DNA from: Ardenticatenaceae bacterium | GTDB lineage: Bacteria > Chloroflexota > Anaerolineae > Promineifilales > Promineifilaceae | NCBI GenBank assembly: GCA_020634235.1 | Contig: JACKCB010000002.1 | Span: forward strand, 434,001 to 498,000 | Reading direction: 5' to 3' | DNA length: 64,000 nucleotides | In this document: piece after piece, positions 10,101 to 17,034 of the stretch | Layout: each line of letters begins with the position of its first letter | How positions within the stretch are numbered: the stretch's first letter is position 1 | Translations under genes and position numbers: made by a program | The notes under the pieces: generated by a model | What the model was told of the DNA's origin: nothing | Database searches by the model: none | What the model saw: only the letters and a program-made list of their open reading frames with translations

Positions 10101-10418
10101 GTTGGGCAACTCGGTGATTTGACTAGTAGTAGCACCAAAGTTACCAGTGCCGGTGGCGCTTGCATATTGGACGGACCAGCCACTGAGGGAAACAGAAGTC
10201 GTGCCAGCATTGAAAATTTCAATGAAGTCATGTGTATATGGTGCCCCAGAGTTGCCTCCCCCACCGTAGACCTGGCTAATACGCAGGTCATTGGCCAGGG
10301 GGGCGGCGTGGGCTACCCGGCCGGGGCTGCTGCCCGCACTCGCTAATGAAAAAACAGCCAGCAAACTCAGCGCGATGCACAGCGCCAAAAAGCGTGAAAG
10401 TTGGGGAAAGCGCACCAT
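7119..10418 (-). CDS. Large secreted nuclease (lamin-tail, Ig-like, EEP nuclease, GEVED)
   Basis: A 1099-residue exported protein. A signal peptide (residues 1-40, ending near AHA) is followed by a lamin-tail domain (DLRISQVYGGGGNSG, FIEIFN), a bacterial Ig-like domain (APYVSSTTPTGGATGV), an OB-like region, then an endonuclease/exonuclease/phosphatase domain with FDICYFNVENNFDN, VIGLEEMEG, GGDLNDTIGS and EHISDHDPLRV as metal and catalytic motifs. Next is a GEVED-type domain (GGEVEDYTWTF), and a C-terminal membrane span with RRR behind it. The order matches large extracellular nucleases of the ExeM/NucH type. It may feed on or remodel extracellular DNA. AGGAG at 10427-10431 fits the ATG at 10418. 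The open frame extends upstream to 10550 without a good start. Confidence 0.85.
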   Translation of the reverse strand: MVRFPQLSRFLALCIALSLLAVFSLASAGSSPGRVAHAAPLANDLRISQVYGGGGNSGAPYTHDFIEIFNAGTTSVSLSGWSVQYASATGTGNFGATTSQITELPNVSLSPGQYFLIQGASGTTGSPLPTPDVTDATPINMSGTAGKVALASINVSLGCNGGSTPCTPAQLANIVDLVGYGSANFYEGSGAAPTLSNTTAALRDGDGCTDTDNNSADFAAGAPTPRNTASPTNTCGGGGDTAPYVSSTTPTGGATGVATTANLTVNFNENVNVSGSWFDITCEASGSHTAAVTGTPPTNSYTLNPDTDFLVGEMCDATIIASQVTDVDGTPDPMAADYTWRFQIAAANCTTIPGIQGAGYTSPCLGSVSTIPGCITGIAATGFYMQAPSGDGNPATADGIFVYRGSTWTNPSGWAPGQQVNVSGTIIEFYNTTEFQAGNTVNVTGSCTLPTPVTISPNTTPNSDPMSLYERYEGMRVAMSFNGWVVGPTKRFTSRFTAGDPEIAFVDFGSSIPSYSRVFEMDYPGYQGINYITGGLNQDLPDLDFGDGLSGSNITGVLGYQFDKYTLLVDSPPALVTVDNADVTSNEIATDPAVYEFDICYFNVENNFDNIDDGQGDWGDWAPGWPTSGSAAGLALYQAKQAGLASLIVNKLQSCRVIGLEEMEGKQQVYNDLAAAVGAADGSHTWTGVYVESGDSRDISQGFLYRDDVTLVGGVTPVSGATYTGRVSDSSLDFVRVPATALFRFNNATPYQVDIYAYAFHFKSKGNSASCSTPDCTDVRLKEAADMRDLMAYHQTNGQYAVGGGDLNDTIGSTPIAVLDSSTAVYGLFYDLPAGARYSYIFNGESEVLDHIYLTANLAVQSPPANLWGHRFSAVHVDADFPTSEHISDHDPLRVRLALPDFSDLPAYGVAWHSATDLWLGATRSGEGSDGSPDSDDGLVAYGQWVANNSAAIDVTVTGPAGTAYLAGWFDWDGSGSFDPGEKAIAQTVTVAPAGSTQTLNFTVGAAFDPATRPNLNARFRLYPAEPTSGPLGTEAPTGGASGGEVEDYTWTFSPTAVHLQAVQAGQPLPTWPLWLALGLLLLCGSWWLAARRRITAVP

Positions 10419-10464
10419 CGAACATACTCCTATCGACAGAATCAGACGGCATAAGCGACAAAAA

Positions 10465-10496
10465 GAGGCCACACTGCTTGCGCTGGTTGTGGCCTC
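10465..10496. promoter_or_regulatory. Hairpin in the leader of the nuclease gene
   Basis: Perfect arms GAGGCCACA (10465-10473) and TGTGGCCTC (10488-10496) with a 14-nt loop, about 50 nt upstream of the nuclease start. It could be a leader hairpin or an operator. No T-run follows on either strand. Confidence 0.45.
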
Positions 10497-10670
10497 ACAT
10501 TTCAAGTTCCGTTGCGCCACTCCGACTGCAAGATGGAACAACGAGATCAAGTTTACCGGGCTGTTCGCAAAGCAACAAATCGGCCTACCCTGTGCCCCGC
10601 CAACCCTGTTACCAGAGAAAGAACAGGGCAGCCAATCCCGGCCGGGGGTCGGGGCGCAAAAGTCGCCCTA

Positions 10671-10698
10671 TTGCCAATACCATTAAACAAAGTATAAT
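10671..10698 (+). promoter_or_regulatory. Sigma-70-type promoter of rpsA
   Basis: TTGCCA at 10671-10676 and a perfect TATAAT at 10693-10698 with a 16-nt spacer, 42 nt before the ATG of the ribosomal protein S1 gene. Confidence 0.75.
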
Positions 10699-10740
10699 CT
10701 ACCCAACCTCGACCACGAGGAATGAAGAAGAGATAGATAC

Positions 10741-11928
10741 ATGGAAAACGCTACGGACAATAACCAATCATCTGCATCCGGCCACACCAGCCACCCAATG
10801 GACTTTCTATTAACCGAAGAGCTAGACGTTGGCATCCCTGAAGCGGGCGAAATTCGCAAAGGGATCGTCGTCGAGCATCTCAGCAACGCCATTCTGGTTG
10901 ACATTGGTGCCAAATCAGAAGGCGTTATCTCTGGTGACGAACTTGACGACCTGAGCGAATCCGCCCGCAAGCGCCTGGCCGTGGGCAGCGAAGTATCCGT
11001 CTACGTTATCGATCCCGAAGACGCCTACGGCAACATTGTGCTCTCCTTTGCCAAAGCCGCCGAAGAGCAGGACTGGCAAACCGCACAGACACTCATGGAC
11101 AGCCGCGAGAGTTACGAAAGCGAAATCGTCGGCTACAACAAGGGTGGTCTGCTGGTGCAGATTGGCCTGCTCCGCGGTTTTGTCCCCGTCTCCCAACTCG
11201 GTCTCGACCACCGCGTTGGCCGCCAGGGGGCAGCCGTTGAGCAACTGCGCAAGTTCGTCGGCCAACCCATCCGTGTCAAGGTGATCGAAGTTGATCGCAG
11301 CCGCAATCGCCTGATCATGTCGGAACGAGCCGCGGCCAAAGAATCCCGCGCCGCCCGCCGGGCCAACCTGCTGGAAAGCCTGCAGGAAGGAGAAATCCGC
11401 GAAGGCGCGGTCGTCAATCTGACCGATTTCGGGGCATTCATTGATATTGGGGGTATCGAAGGCCTGGTCCATCTATCCGAGATGAGCTGGAAGCGGATCA
11501 GCAACCCAACCGAACTCGTCCAGTTGGGCGACAAGGTCCGGGTATACGTCTTGAGCATCGACCAGGAGCGCCAGCGCATCGCCTTGAGCATGAAACGGCT
11601 CGAGGCCGATCCCTGGAGCATTGTCGACGAGCTATACCAGGCGGGGCAACTGACCGAAGCCACCATCACCAAGCTGACCAAGTTTGGGGCATTCGCCCGG
11701 CTCAATGATGATTACGAACTCGAAGGCTTGATCCACATCTCAGAAATGTCAGAAGAGCGTGTCAGCCATCCGCGTGATGTTGTAAAACCCGGCGACGTGG
11801 TCACCGTGCGCATCATCCGTGTCGATCCGGAACAACGCCAGTTGGGTCTGAGCCTGAAACAGGTCGCGTCTGACAAGTTCCTGGAAGCCGACCTGGCTGC
11901 GGCTTTGGGAAATTCGACAGAAGAGTAA
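10741..11928 (+). CDS. rpsA: 30S ribosomal protein S1 (four S1 domains)
   Basis: A 395-residue protein built of four S1 RNA-binding beta-barrels, starting near residues 36, 122, 214 and 303. The third and fourth carry the most typical signature (LTDFGAFIDIGGIEGLVHLSEMSW and LTKFGAF with LIHISEMS). Four domains and about 400 residues is the usual size outside Proteobacteria, where six are found. It helps the 30S subunit bind and unfold mRNA leaders. A good promoter lies directly upstream, and an inverted repeat at 11943-11977 follows the stop. The acidic tail after the last domain is short. Confidence 0.9.
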   Translation: MENATDNNQSSASGHTSHPMDFLLTEELDVGIPEAGEIRKGIVVEHLSNAILVDIGAKSEGVISGDELDDLSESARKRLAVGSEVSVYVIDPEDAYGNIVLSFAKAAEEQDWQTAQTLMDSRESYESEIVGYNKGGLLVQIGLLRGFVPVSQLGLDHRVGRQGAAVEQLRKFVGQPIRVKVIEVDRSRNRLIMSERAAAKESRAARRANLLESLQEGEIREGAVVNLTDFGAFIDIGGIEGLVHLSEMSWKRISNPTELVQLGDKVRVYVLSIDQERQRIALSMKRLEADPWSIVDELYQAGQLTEATITKLTKFGAFARLNDDYELEGLIHISEMSEERVSHPRDVVKPGDVVTVRIIRVDPEQRQLGLSLKQVASDKFLEADLAAALGNSTEE

Positions 11929-11942
11929 ATAACCTTGCCGCT

Positions 11943-11977
11943 TTCCCGGAACAGTTTATCCAGGGGCATTCCGGGAA
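11943..11977. terminator. Possible terminator hairpin behind rpsA
   Basis: Perfect 9-bp arms TTCCCGGAA (11943-11951) and TTCCGGGAA (11969-11977) with a 17-nt loop, 15 nt after the rpsA stop. There is no T-run, so a classical intrinsic terminator is not certain. Confidence 0.4.
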
Positions 11978-12103
11978 TGGCTGGAACGGCTGCCAAATTA
12001 TCATTCTGGGGGACGGTTGTCCCCGGCAGTTGTCATTTAACAATAGGTTGTAGGTCTATGGCTCGGGAGGGCAACCTGCGTTTGATTATATCGAGGTGGT
12101 CCT

Positions 12104-14608
12104 GTGAACTCTAAGAATTGGGAACGATTTACACAGCGCGCGCGGCGCGTGTTGAGTCTGGCTCAAGAAGAAGCTGAACGGCTGAACCACAGCTACATTG
12201 GCAGCGAACATATCCTGATAGGTTTGCTGTTGGAAGAAGGTGGCGTAGCCGGCCGGGTTCTGCGTGAATTGGGGCTGGAATCAGTCCGGGTCCAGGCAAT
12301 GGTAGAGCGGTTGTCGGGCGTCGGACAGCGAACCCCGTTCAGCAAAGTTGAACTGTCGCCCAGCACCAAGCGCATCTTGGAGCTGGCCGTTGAAGAAGCC
12401 CGGCGCATGGGCCAGCATTACATTAGCACGGAGCACCTGCTGCTGGGCCTGGCCCGGCAGAATGAAGGTCTGGCCATTGACGTGCTCAAGCGGTTTGGGA
12501 TTAGCCCGGACCAGATCCGGCGGCAGACACGCCGGATGCTGAAAGAAAATCCGGTCGGCGCCACTGAAGGGGCTCCAGCCCGCAGCGCCGCCAAGAAGAA
12601 AGAGAAAAGCAAAACGCCCCTGGTTGACCAGTTGGCGACCGACCTGACCGCGCTGGCCGAGGAGACCAAGCTCGACCCGGTTATCGGCCGGCAGATGGAG
12701 ATTGAGCGGGTCATTCAGATTCTGGCGCGCCGCACCAAGAACAATCCCGCCCTCATTGGGGAGCCGGGTGTGGGCAAGACCGCCATTGTGGAAGGATTGG
12801 CCCAGCGTATTGTTAACGGGGAAGTGCCCGACACGCTGCAGAACAAGCGTGTGCTGCAGTTGGACGTGGGCAGCCTGGTTGCCGGCACCATGTATCGCGG
12901 ACAATTCGAAGAGCGGCTGAAGCGGGTCATCGACGAACTGAAGTCGAGTGACGCGATCCTGTTCATCGACGAAGTGCACATGCTGGTGGGGGCTGGCGCG
13001 GCCGGTAGTTCCGTTGACGCGGCTAACATCCTGAAGCCGGCCCTGGCGCGCGGCGAACTACAGTGCATCGGTGCGACCACGCTGGAAGAGTATCGCAAGT
13101 ACATTGAGAGCGACGCCGCTCTGGAGCGGCGCTTCCAGTCGGTGCGCGTGGAGGAGCCTTCGCCGGACGAAGCGATCCAGATTCTGCACGGCATCAAGGG
13201 GGCCTACGAAGAGCACCACAAGCTGACCATCACCGACGAGGCGATTGACGCGGCGGTGAACCTCTCCACCCGCTACGTAACCGAACGCTACCTGCCCGAC
13301 AAGGCGATTGACCTGATTGATGAAAGTTCGTCGCGGGTACGCATGTACCGCGTGCCGCAGCCGGCCGACATTCGTGAATCGTATGAGCTGCTGCGCGAAC
13401 TGCGCGAAGAGCGGGAGCAGGCCGACGAAGAAGAGCGGTTTGAAGATGCTGACCTTTACCGGGCGCGCGAAGAGGAGCTGCAGCGCAAGCTGGACCAGAT
13501 GCGGGCCGGTCAGGATTCGGACGAGTACCCGGTGAAAGTTACTGCGGAAGATATCGCCGAGGTGCTGGCGATGTGGACCGGCATTCCGGTGTACCAGTTG
13601 AACGAAGAGGAGTCCACGCGCCTGCTGCATATGGAAGAAGATTTGCAGCAGCATATCGTGGGCCAGAATGAAGCGATTGCCGCTATCTCTAAGGCGGTGC
13701 GCCGGGCGCGGGCCGGTCTGAAGGATCCGCGCCGGCCTATTGGCTCGTTTATCTTCCTGGGGCCGACGGGCGTGGGCAAGACTGAGCTAACCAAGTCGCT
13801 GGCCAAATTCTTGTTTGGCAGCGAGGATGCGCTGGTGCAGTTGGACATGTCGGAGTTTATGGAACGGCACAACGTGGCCCGGCTGGTTGGTTCGCCACCT
13901 GGCTATGTGGGTTACGAGGATGCCGGCCAACTGACAGAGGCGATCCGGCGGCGGCCTTACTCGATTGTGGTCTTTGACGAGATTGAGAAGGCGCATCCGG
14001 AAGCGTTCAATATCTTGCTGCAGATCATGGAGGAAGGGCATCTCTCTGACGCGAAGGGCCAGAAGGTGAACTTCCGCAACGCCATCATCATTATGACCTC
14101 TAACGTGGGTGCGGACACGATTAAGCGTGGGCCGAATCTGGGCTTTGCGTTCCAGCAGGACGCGGCGGTGGAGGAGGAGAAGGCGTACAAGGAGATGCGC
14201 AAGAGCTTGACGGAGCAGCTAAAGAAGACGTTCCGGCCGGAGTTCATTAACCGCGTAGACAGTGTGATTGTGTTCCGGCAGTTGGCGGAAGAGCACATTG
14301 TGCAGATTGTGGACATCATCCTGGCGCAGGTCAATGAGCGCCTGGTGGAGCACAGCTTGCAGGTGGAAGCCACGCCGGAGGCCAAGCTGTGGCTGGGCAA
14401 ACAGGGGTATGACCCGGAGTTTGGCGCCCGGCCGCTGCGCCGCCTGATCCAGATGGAAGTTGAAGACCGGTTGTCTGATGCGGTCCTGTCTGGCCAGTTC
14501 AGAGAAGGCGACGTCATCGTCATCGACAGGGGTGAAGATGGCGTGATACTGCGCAAGCCAGGCGAAGGGTTGTTGGAGACTGAAACGGCGGCCTTGCCAA
14601 CCATCTAG
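12104..14608 (+). CDS. clpC: ATP-dependent Clp protease ATP-binding subunit ClpC
   Basis: An 834-residue AAA+ unfoldase of normal ClpC length. The order is a double Clp_N repeat (residues 1-145), AAA module 1 with GEPGVGKT and DEVHMLVGAG, a UVR-type middle segment (EEERFEDADLYRAREEEL), AAA module 2 with GPTGVGKT and VVFDEIEKAHP, and the ClpB-type C-terminal small domain. It feeds damaged or tagged proteins to the ClpP peptidase, whose gene is not in the window. The start is a GTG at 12104 preceded by GAGGTGG; no ATG gives the complete N-terminal repeat. A tandem 12-bp repeat begins right behind the stop, followed by a strong terminator. Confidence 0.95.
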   Translation: MNSKNWERFTQRARRVLSLAQEEAERLNHSYIGSEHILIGLLLEEGGVAGRVLRELGLESVRVQAMVERLSGVGQRTPFSKVELSPSTKRILELAVEEARRMGQHYISTEHLLLGLARQNEGLAIDVLKRFGISPDQIRRQTRRMLKENPVGATEGAPARSAAKKKEKSKTPLVDQLATDLTALAEETKLDPVIGRQMEIERVIQILARRTKNNPALIGEPGVGKTAIVEGLAQRIVNGEVPDTLQNKRVLQLDVGSLVAGTMYRGQFEERLKRVIDELKSSDAILFIDEVHMLVGAGAAGSSVDAANILKPALARGELQCIGATTLEEYRKYIESDAALERRFQSVRVEEPSPDEAIQILHGIKGAYEEHHKLTITDEAIDAAVNLSTRYVTERYLPDKAIDLIDESSSRVRMYRVPQPADIRESYELLRELREEREQADEEERFEDADLYRAREEELQRKLDQMRAGQDSDEYPVKVTAEDIAEVLAMWTGIPVYQLNEEESTRLLHMEEDLQQHIVGQNEAIAAISKAVRRARAGLKDPRRPIGSFIFLGPTGVGKTELTKSLAKFLFGSEDALVQLDMSEFMERHNVARLVGSPPGYVGYEDAGQLTEAIRRRPYSIVVFDEIEKAHPEAFNILLQIMEEGHLSDAKGQKVNFRNAIIIMTSNVGADTIKRGPNLGFAFQQDAAVEEEKAYKEMRKSLTEQLKKTFRPEFINRVDSVIVFRQLAEEHIVQIVDIILAQVNERLVEHSLQVEATPEAKLWLGKQGYDPEFGARPLRRLIQMEVEDRLSDAVLSGQFREGDVIVIDRGEDGVILRKPGEGLLETETAALPTI

Positions 14609-14617
14609 GGCAGCGCA

Positions 14618-14665
14618 GGATAGCGCGCAGGATAGCGCGCAGAATAGCGCGCAGATTAGCGCGCA
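14618..14665 (+). repeat. Four tandem copies of a 12-bp unit behind clpC
   Basis: Four head-to-tail units of the form GRWTAGCGCGCA (14618-14629, 14630-14641, 14642-14653, 14654-14665), with partial units on both sides, starting directly after the clpC stop. Each unit contains the palindrome GCGCGC or TAGCGCGC. Confidence 0.85.
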
Positions 14666-14680
14666 GGAATTGAATGAAAA

Positions 14681-14710
14681 AGCGCCGGCAGTTGCCGGCG
14701 CTTTCTTTTT
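14681..14710 (+). terminator. Intrinsic terminator of clpC
   Basis: AGCGCCGGC (14681-14689) and GCCGGCGCT (14694-14702) form a perfect GC-rich stem with a 4-nt loop, followed by TTCTTTTT. A run of A before the stem may let it work in reverse for the converging LysM lipoprotein gene. Confidence 0.9.
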
Positions 14711-14826
14711 GTTGGCTTGCACGATTGGATGGCCCCCGGCCGGGGCAGACCACCACCCCCTGGCAATGCCCGGAGCCAAGACCCCCCTGTTCAACAGGAT
14801 TTCGCTTCTCGCCCGACGCGAGCCCC

Positions 14827-15186
14827 TCAGCGGGGGATGATCAGCGTTTGCCCCACATCAATCAGGTCCACATTCTCGATGTTGTTGGCCTCGGCCAATG
14901 CCTCGACCGTGACGCCAAATTGGGCGGCAATACCGGCCAGGGTGTCGCCGGACTGCACGACGTAGGTTTCCGGCGTTCCCGGCAGCGGGAGGGCTGTTGG
15001 GGGAGCCGCGGCCGGCTCCGGGGTATAGGTCGGTGGCAGGCTGGGGGTGGGGGTCAGGGTGGGCGGCATATCCTCCAGGCGCAGGACGACCGTGGGCACC
15101 AGCGTAGGCGCACCACTGCTGCGGCCACCACAAGCCACCAAAACAAGCATTACAACCAGCAACAAGAGAATATTCCGCTTTCGCAT
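14827..15186 (-). CDS. LysM lipoprotein
   Basis: A 119-residue protein with an N-terminal hydrophobic stretch ending in the lipobox LVAC (Cys at residue 19), so it is probably lipid-anchored on the outer side of the cytoplasmic membrane. A Pro/Thr linker leads to one C-terminal LysM module (YVVQSGDTLAGIAAQFGVTVEALAEANN). This module binds peptidoglycan-like glycans. A strong GAGGAGG lies about 6 nt before the ATG. It has no catalytic domain and may be a wall-binding adaptor. The gene converges on clpC and shares the terminator between them. Confidence 0.85.
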   Translation of the reverse strand: MRKRNILLLLVVMLVLVACGGRSSGAPTLVPTVVLRLEDMPPTLTPTPSLPPTYTPEPAAAPPTALPLPGTPETYVVQSGDTLAGIAAQFGVTVEALAEANNIENVDLIDVGQTLIIPR

Positions 15187-15353
15187 GGGTTCCTCCTCAC
15201 GCTTTTACGCCAACCGCCCGCCGGAATCGCACCTGGAACGCCGCCGCGGCCGGGACGGCCAACAGGCCAGAGATAGTGTCTCTGCATGATAACGAAAAGC
15301 GGCGCAAAGGGAAAGCAAACGGGGTAGTACCTGTGGACTGGCCCACGAACGGG

Positions 15354-16838
15354 TTATGCCCGCGCCCCGGCCGGGGTCGTCCGCCCCTCCTCCGCCAATG
15401 CGCCCAAACTGCCCAGGCGGGTGGCCGCCGTGGCCAGCCCCACCAGCAGCCAAAAAGCAGTCACCGCATGATGGAAGTCGATATTGAACAGGTAATGGTC
15501 CAACAAGCCGGCCACCAGCCCGCCCACCAGCGCCGCATGCAGCCCCAGCCAGACCGGGTCCAGCCGGGGATGGCCGCGGAAGTAGTGGCGGTTAAAAAAC
15601 GCATAACCAAAAACGGTACCGATCAGGGCAAAGAAAGAGAACAGCCCCACCAGCCCCATCTGCTGGGCGATGGTCAGGTAAACCATGGCCACCCCCAGGT
15701 AAATGTCGATGTCGGGCGACCCGGCAAAGCCAACGCCAAAGATGGGGTAGCGCTGCACCAGGATCAGGGCATCCTTGTACTCGCCGAAGCGCATTTGCGT
15801 GGCCAGGTCCTGCCCCTGGATGCCGGCCACAAAGCGCGCCACATACCCCTGCGTCACCGGCAGCAGCAGCATGAGCAGCACGATGACCAGCATGTAGGGG
15901 ATGAGGCGGCGATGGCGGGCCAGGGCCACGAAGCCCCAGCCGGCGGCCAGCCCCAGCATCGCGCCGCGGGAGAAGGTGAGCACCAGGCATAGGAAGATAA
16001 GCCCCACGATGGCCAGGGTGACCGGCCGGGAGAACAAACGGTAACGCGCCACCACCTGCGGCCCGGCCAGCGCGCCAATCATCAGCAGCAGGCCACCGAA
16101 GGAATTGGGGTCCACCGACGTGCCAATCGCCCGCTCCGTCAGTTCCGGGTTATCCTCGATGTAGCGGATGACAAAGCCACCCGGGTAGCCCAGCCGCTGC
16201 AAGTAATTGAGCAGTTGGTTGGCCGTATCGTCAGGGATGACCCACAGGGCAATGCCCAGCAGCGCCGCGGCCGCGCCGGCCAGCAGCAGCGCCTTCACCA
16301 GCCGCTCTACCTGCTGCCAACTCTGGCAGTAGTCGATGATGACCAGCACGAAGCCCAGGCTGAGCAGCAGCTCGGCGAAGTGGCGCAGCAAGGTGGAGGT
16401 GAGCGGCCCGTTGCCCAGGCCAAAAATAAAGGCGAAGATGGCCACCAGGATGAAGACAACGAGGGGCACGGTGATGGGCGCGGTGACAATGGTGCGCTTC
16501 CGGCCGGTGACAATCTCCAGCAGCCAGATGCCGATGACCGAGGCCAGGGCAACGTCCAGGAAGGTGGGCGTCAGGCCAATGTCCACGGGCAGCGTGCCAA
16601 AGGGCAAGAGGCAGATGACGCCAATGACGGCAAAAAAGCCGACCTCGATATCGCGCAGGACGATGAGCGCCCCGGCTCCGGCTACAACCACGGCCACGGC
16701 CGCCAGCGGCCCGCCAAAGGCCAGCACCAGGCCACCGGCCAGGGCAAACAGGGCGACGATGAGGCCAACCAGCAGGGGGTTCTGGGCCGCATTGGGCGCG
16801 GGGCTTCTTTGGTGGTGGGGTTCTAGCAGGGAACTCAT
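15354..16838 (-). CDS. O-antigen ligase / Wzy-like membrane protein
   Basis: A 494-residue protein with about 12 membrane spans. It has the O-antigen ligase family (Wzy_C) signs: a long outer loop in the middle (residues about 210-250, DDTANQLLNYLQRL to SVDPNSFGG), TFSRGAMLGLAAG, and RFGEYKDALILVQRYPIFGVGF just behind. Members join or polymerise sugar chains at the outer membrane face, using lipid-linked donors. In a Chloroflexota-type cell this would serve exopolysaccharide or S-layer glycan production. The next upstream gene on the same strand is a GT-C-like membrane protein, which fits a glycan theme. Confidence 0.8.
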   Translation of the reverse strand: MSSLLEPHHQRSPAPNAAQNPLLVGLIVALFALAGGLVLAFGGPLAAVAVVVAGAGALIVLRDIEVGFFAVIGVICLLPFGTLPVDIGLTPTFLDVALASVIGIWLLEIVTGRKRTIVTAPITVPLVVFILVAIFAFIFGLGNGPLTSTLLRHFAELLLSLGFVLVIIDYCQSWQQVERLVKALLLAGAAAALLGIALWVIPDDTANQLLNYLQRLGYPGGFVIRYIEDNPELTERAIGTSVDPNSFGGLLLMIGALAGPQVVARYRLFSRPVTLAIVGLIFLCLVLTFSRGAMLGLAAGWGFVALARHRRLIPYMLVIVLLMLLLPVTQGYVARFVAGIQGQDLATQMRFGEYKDALILVQRYPIFGVGFAGSPDIDIYLGVAMVYLTIAQQMGLVGLFSFFALIGTVFGYAFFNRHYFRGHPRLDPVWLGLHAALVGGLVAGLLDHYLFNIDFHHAVTAFWLLVGLATAATRLGSLGALAEEGRTTPAGARA

Positions 16839-16886
16839 CGGTACTCGCAGGTCAGGCTGGAAAAGGGGTGAGCATTCAGCCCCTCT

Positions 16887-17022
16887 GGAGACCTGACAGA
16901 TTTTTGAACTGATTCTTGACGCATACCTGTGGCAGTGAATTTGTCAGGTCTGAATGGAGACCTGACAGATTTTCGAACTAACCCTTGACGCATACCTCTG
17001 GCAGCAAATCTGTCAGGTCTGA
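16887..17022. repeat. Two direct copies of a 67-bp element with inverted ends
   Basis: Copies at 16887-16953 and 16956-17022 start with GGAGACCTGACAGAT and end with TGTCAGGTCTGA, differing at few positions. The ends of each copy are inverted repeats (GACCTGACA / TGTCAGGTC), so each could fold into a hairpin. The pair fills most of the gap between two membrane-protein genes. Related ACCTGNCAGGT-type hairpins occur at 35377-35403 and 45981-46007. Confidence 0.8.
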
Positions 17023-17034
17023 GTCGTTGGCTGG

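Larger units (their letters stand above)
10419..10740. other. Divergent promoter region between nuclease gene and rpsA
   Basis: A 322-bp gap. It holds the ribosome binding site of the nuclease gene, a 9-bp-arm hairpin at 10465-10496, one host palindrome at about 10639-10647 and a clear promoter for the S1 gene at 10671-10698. I see no small gene in it. Confidence 0.7.
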
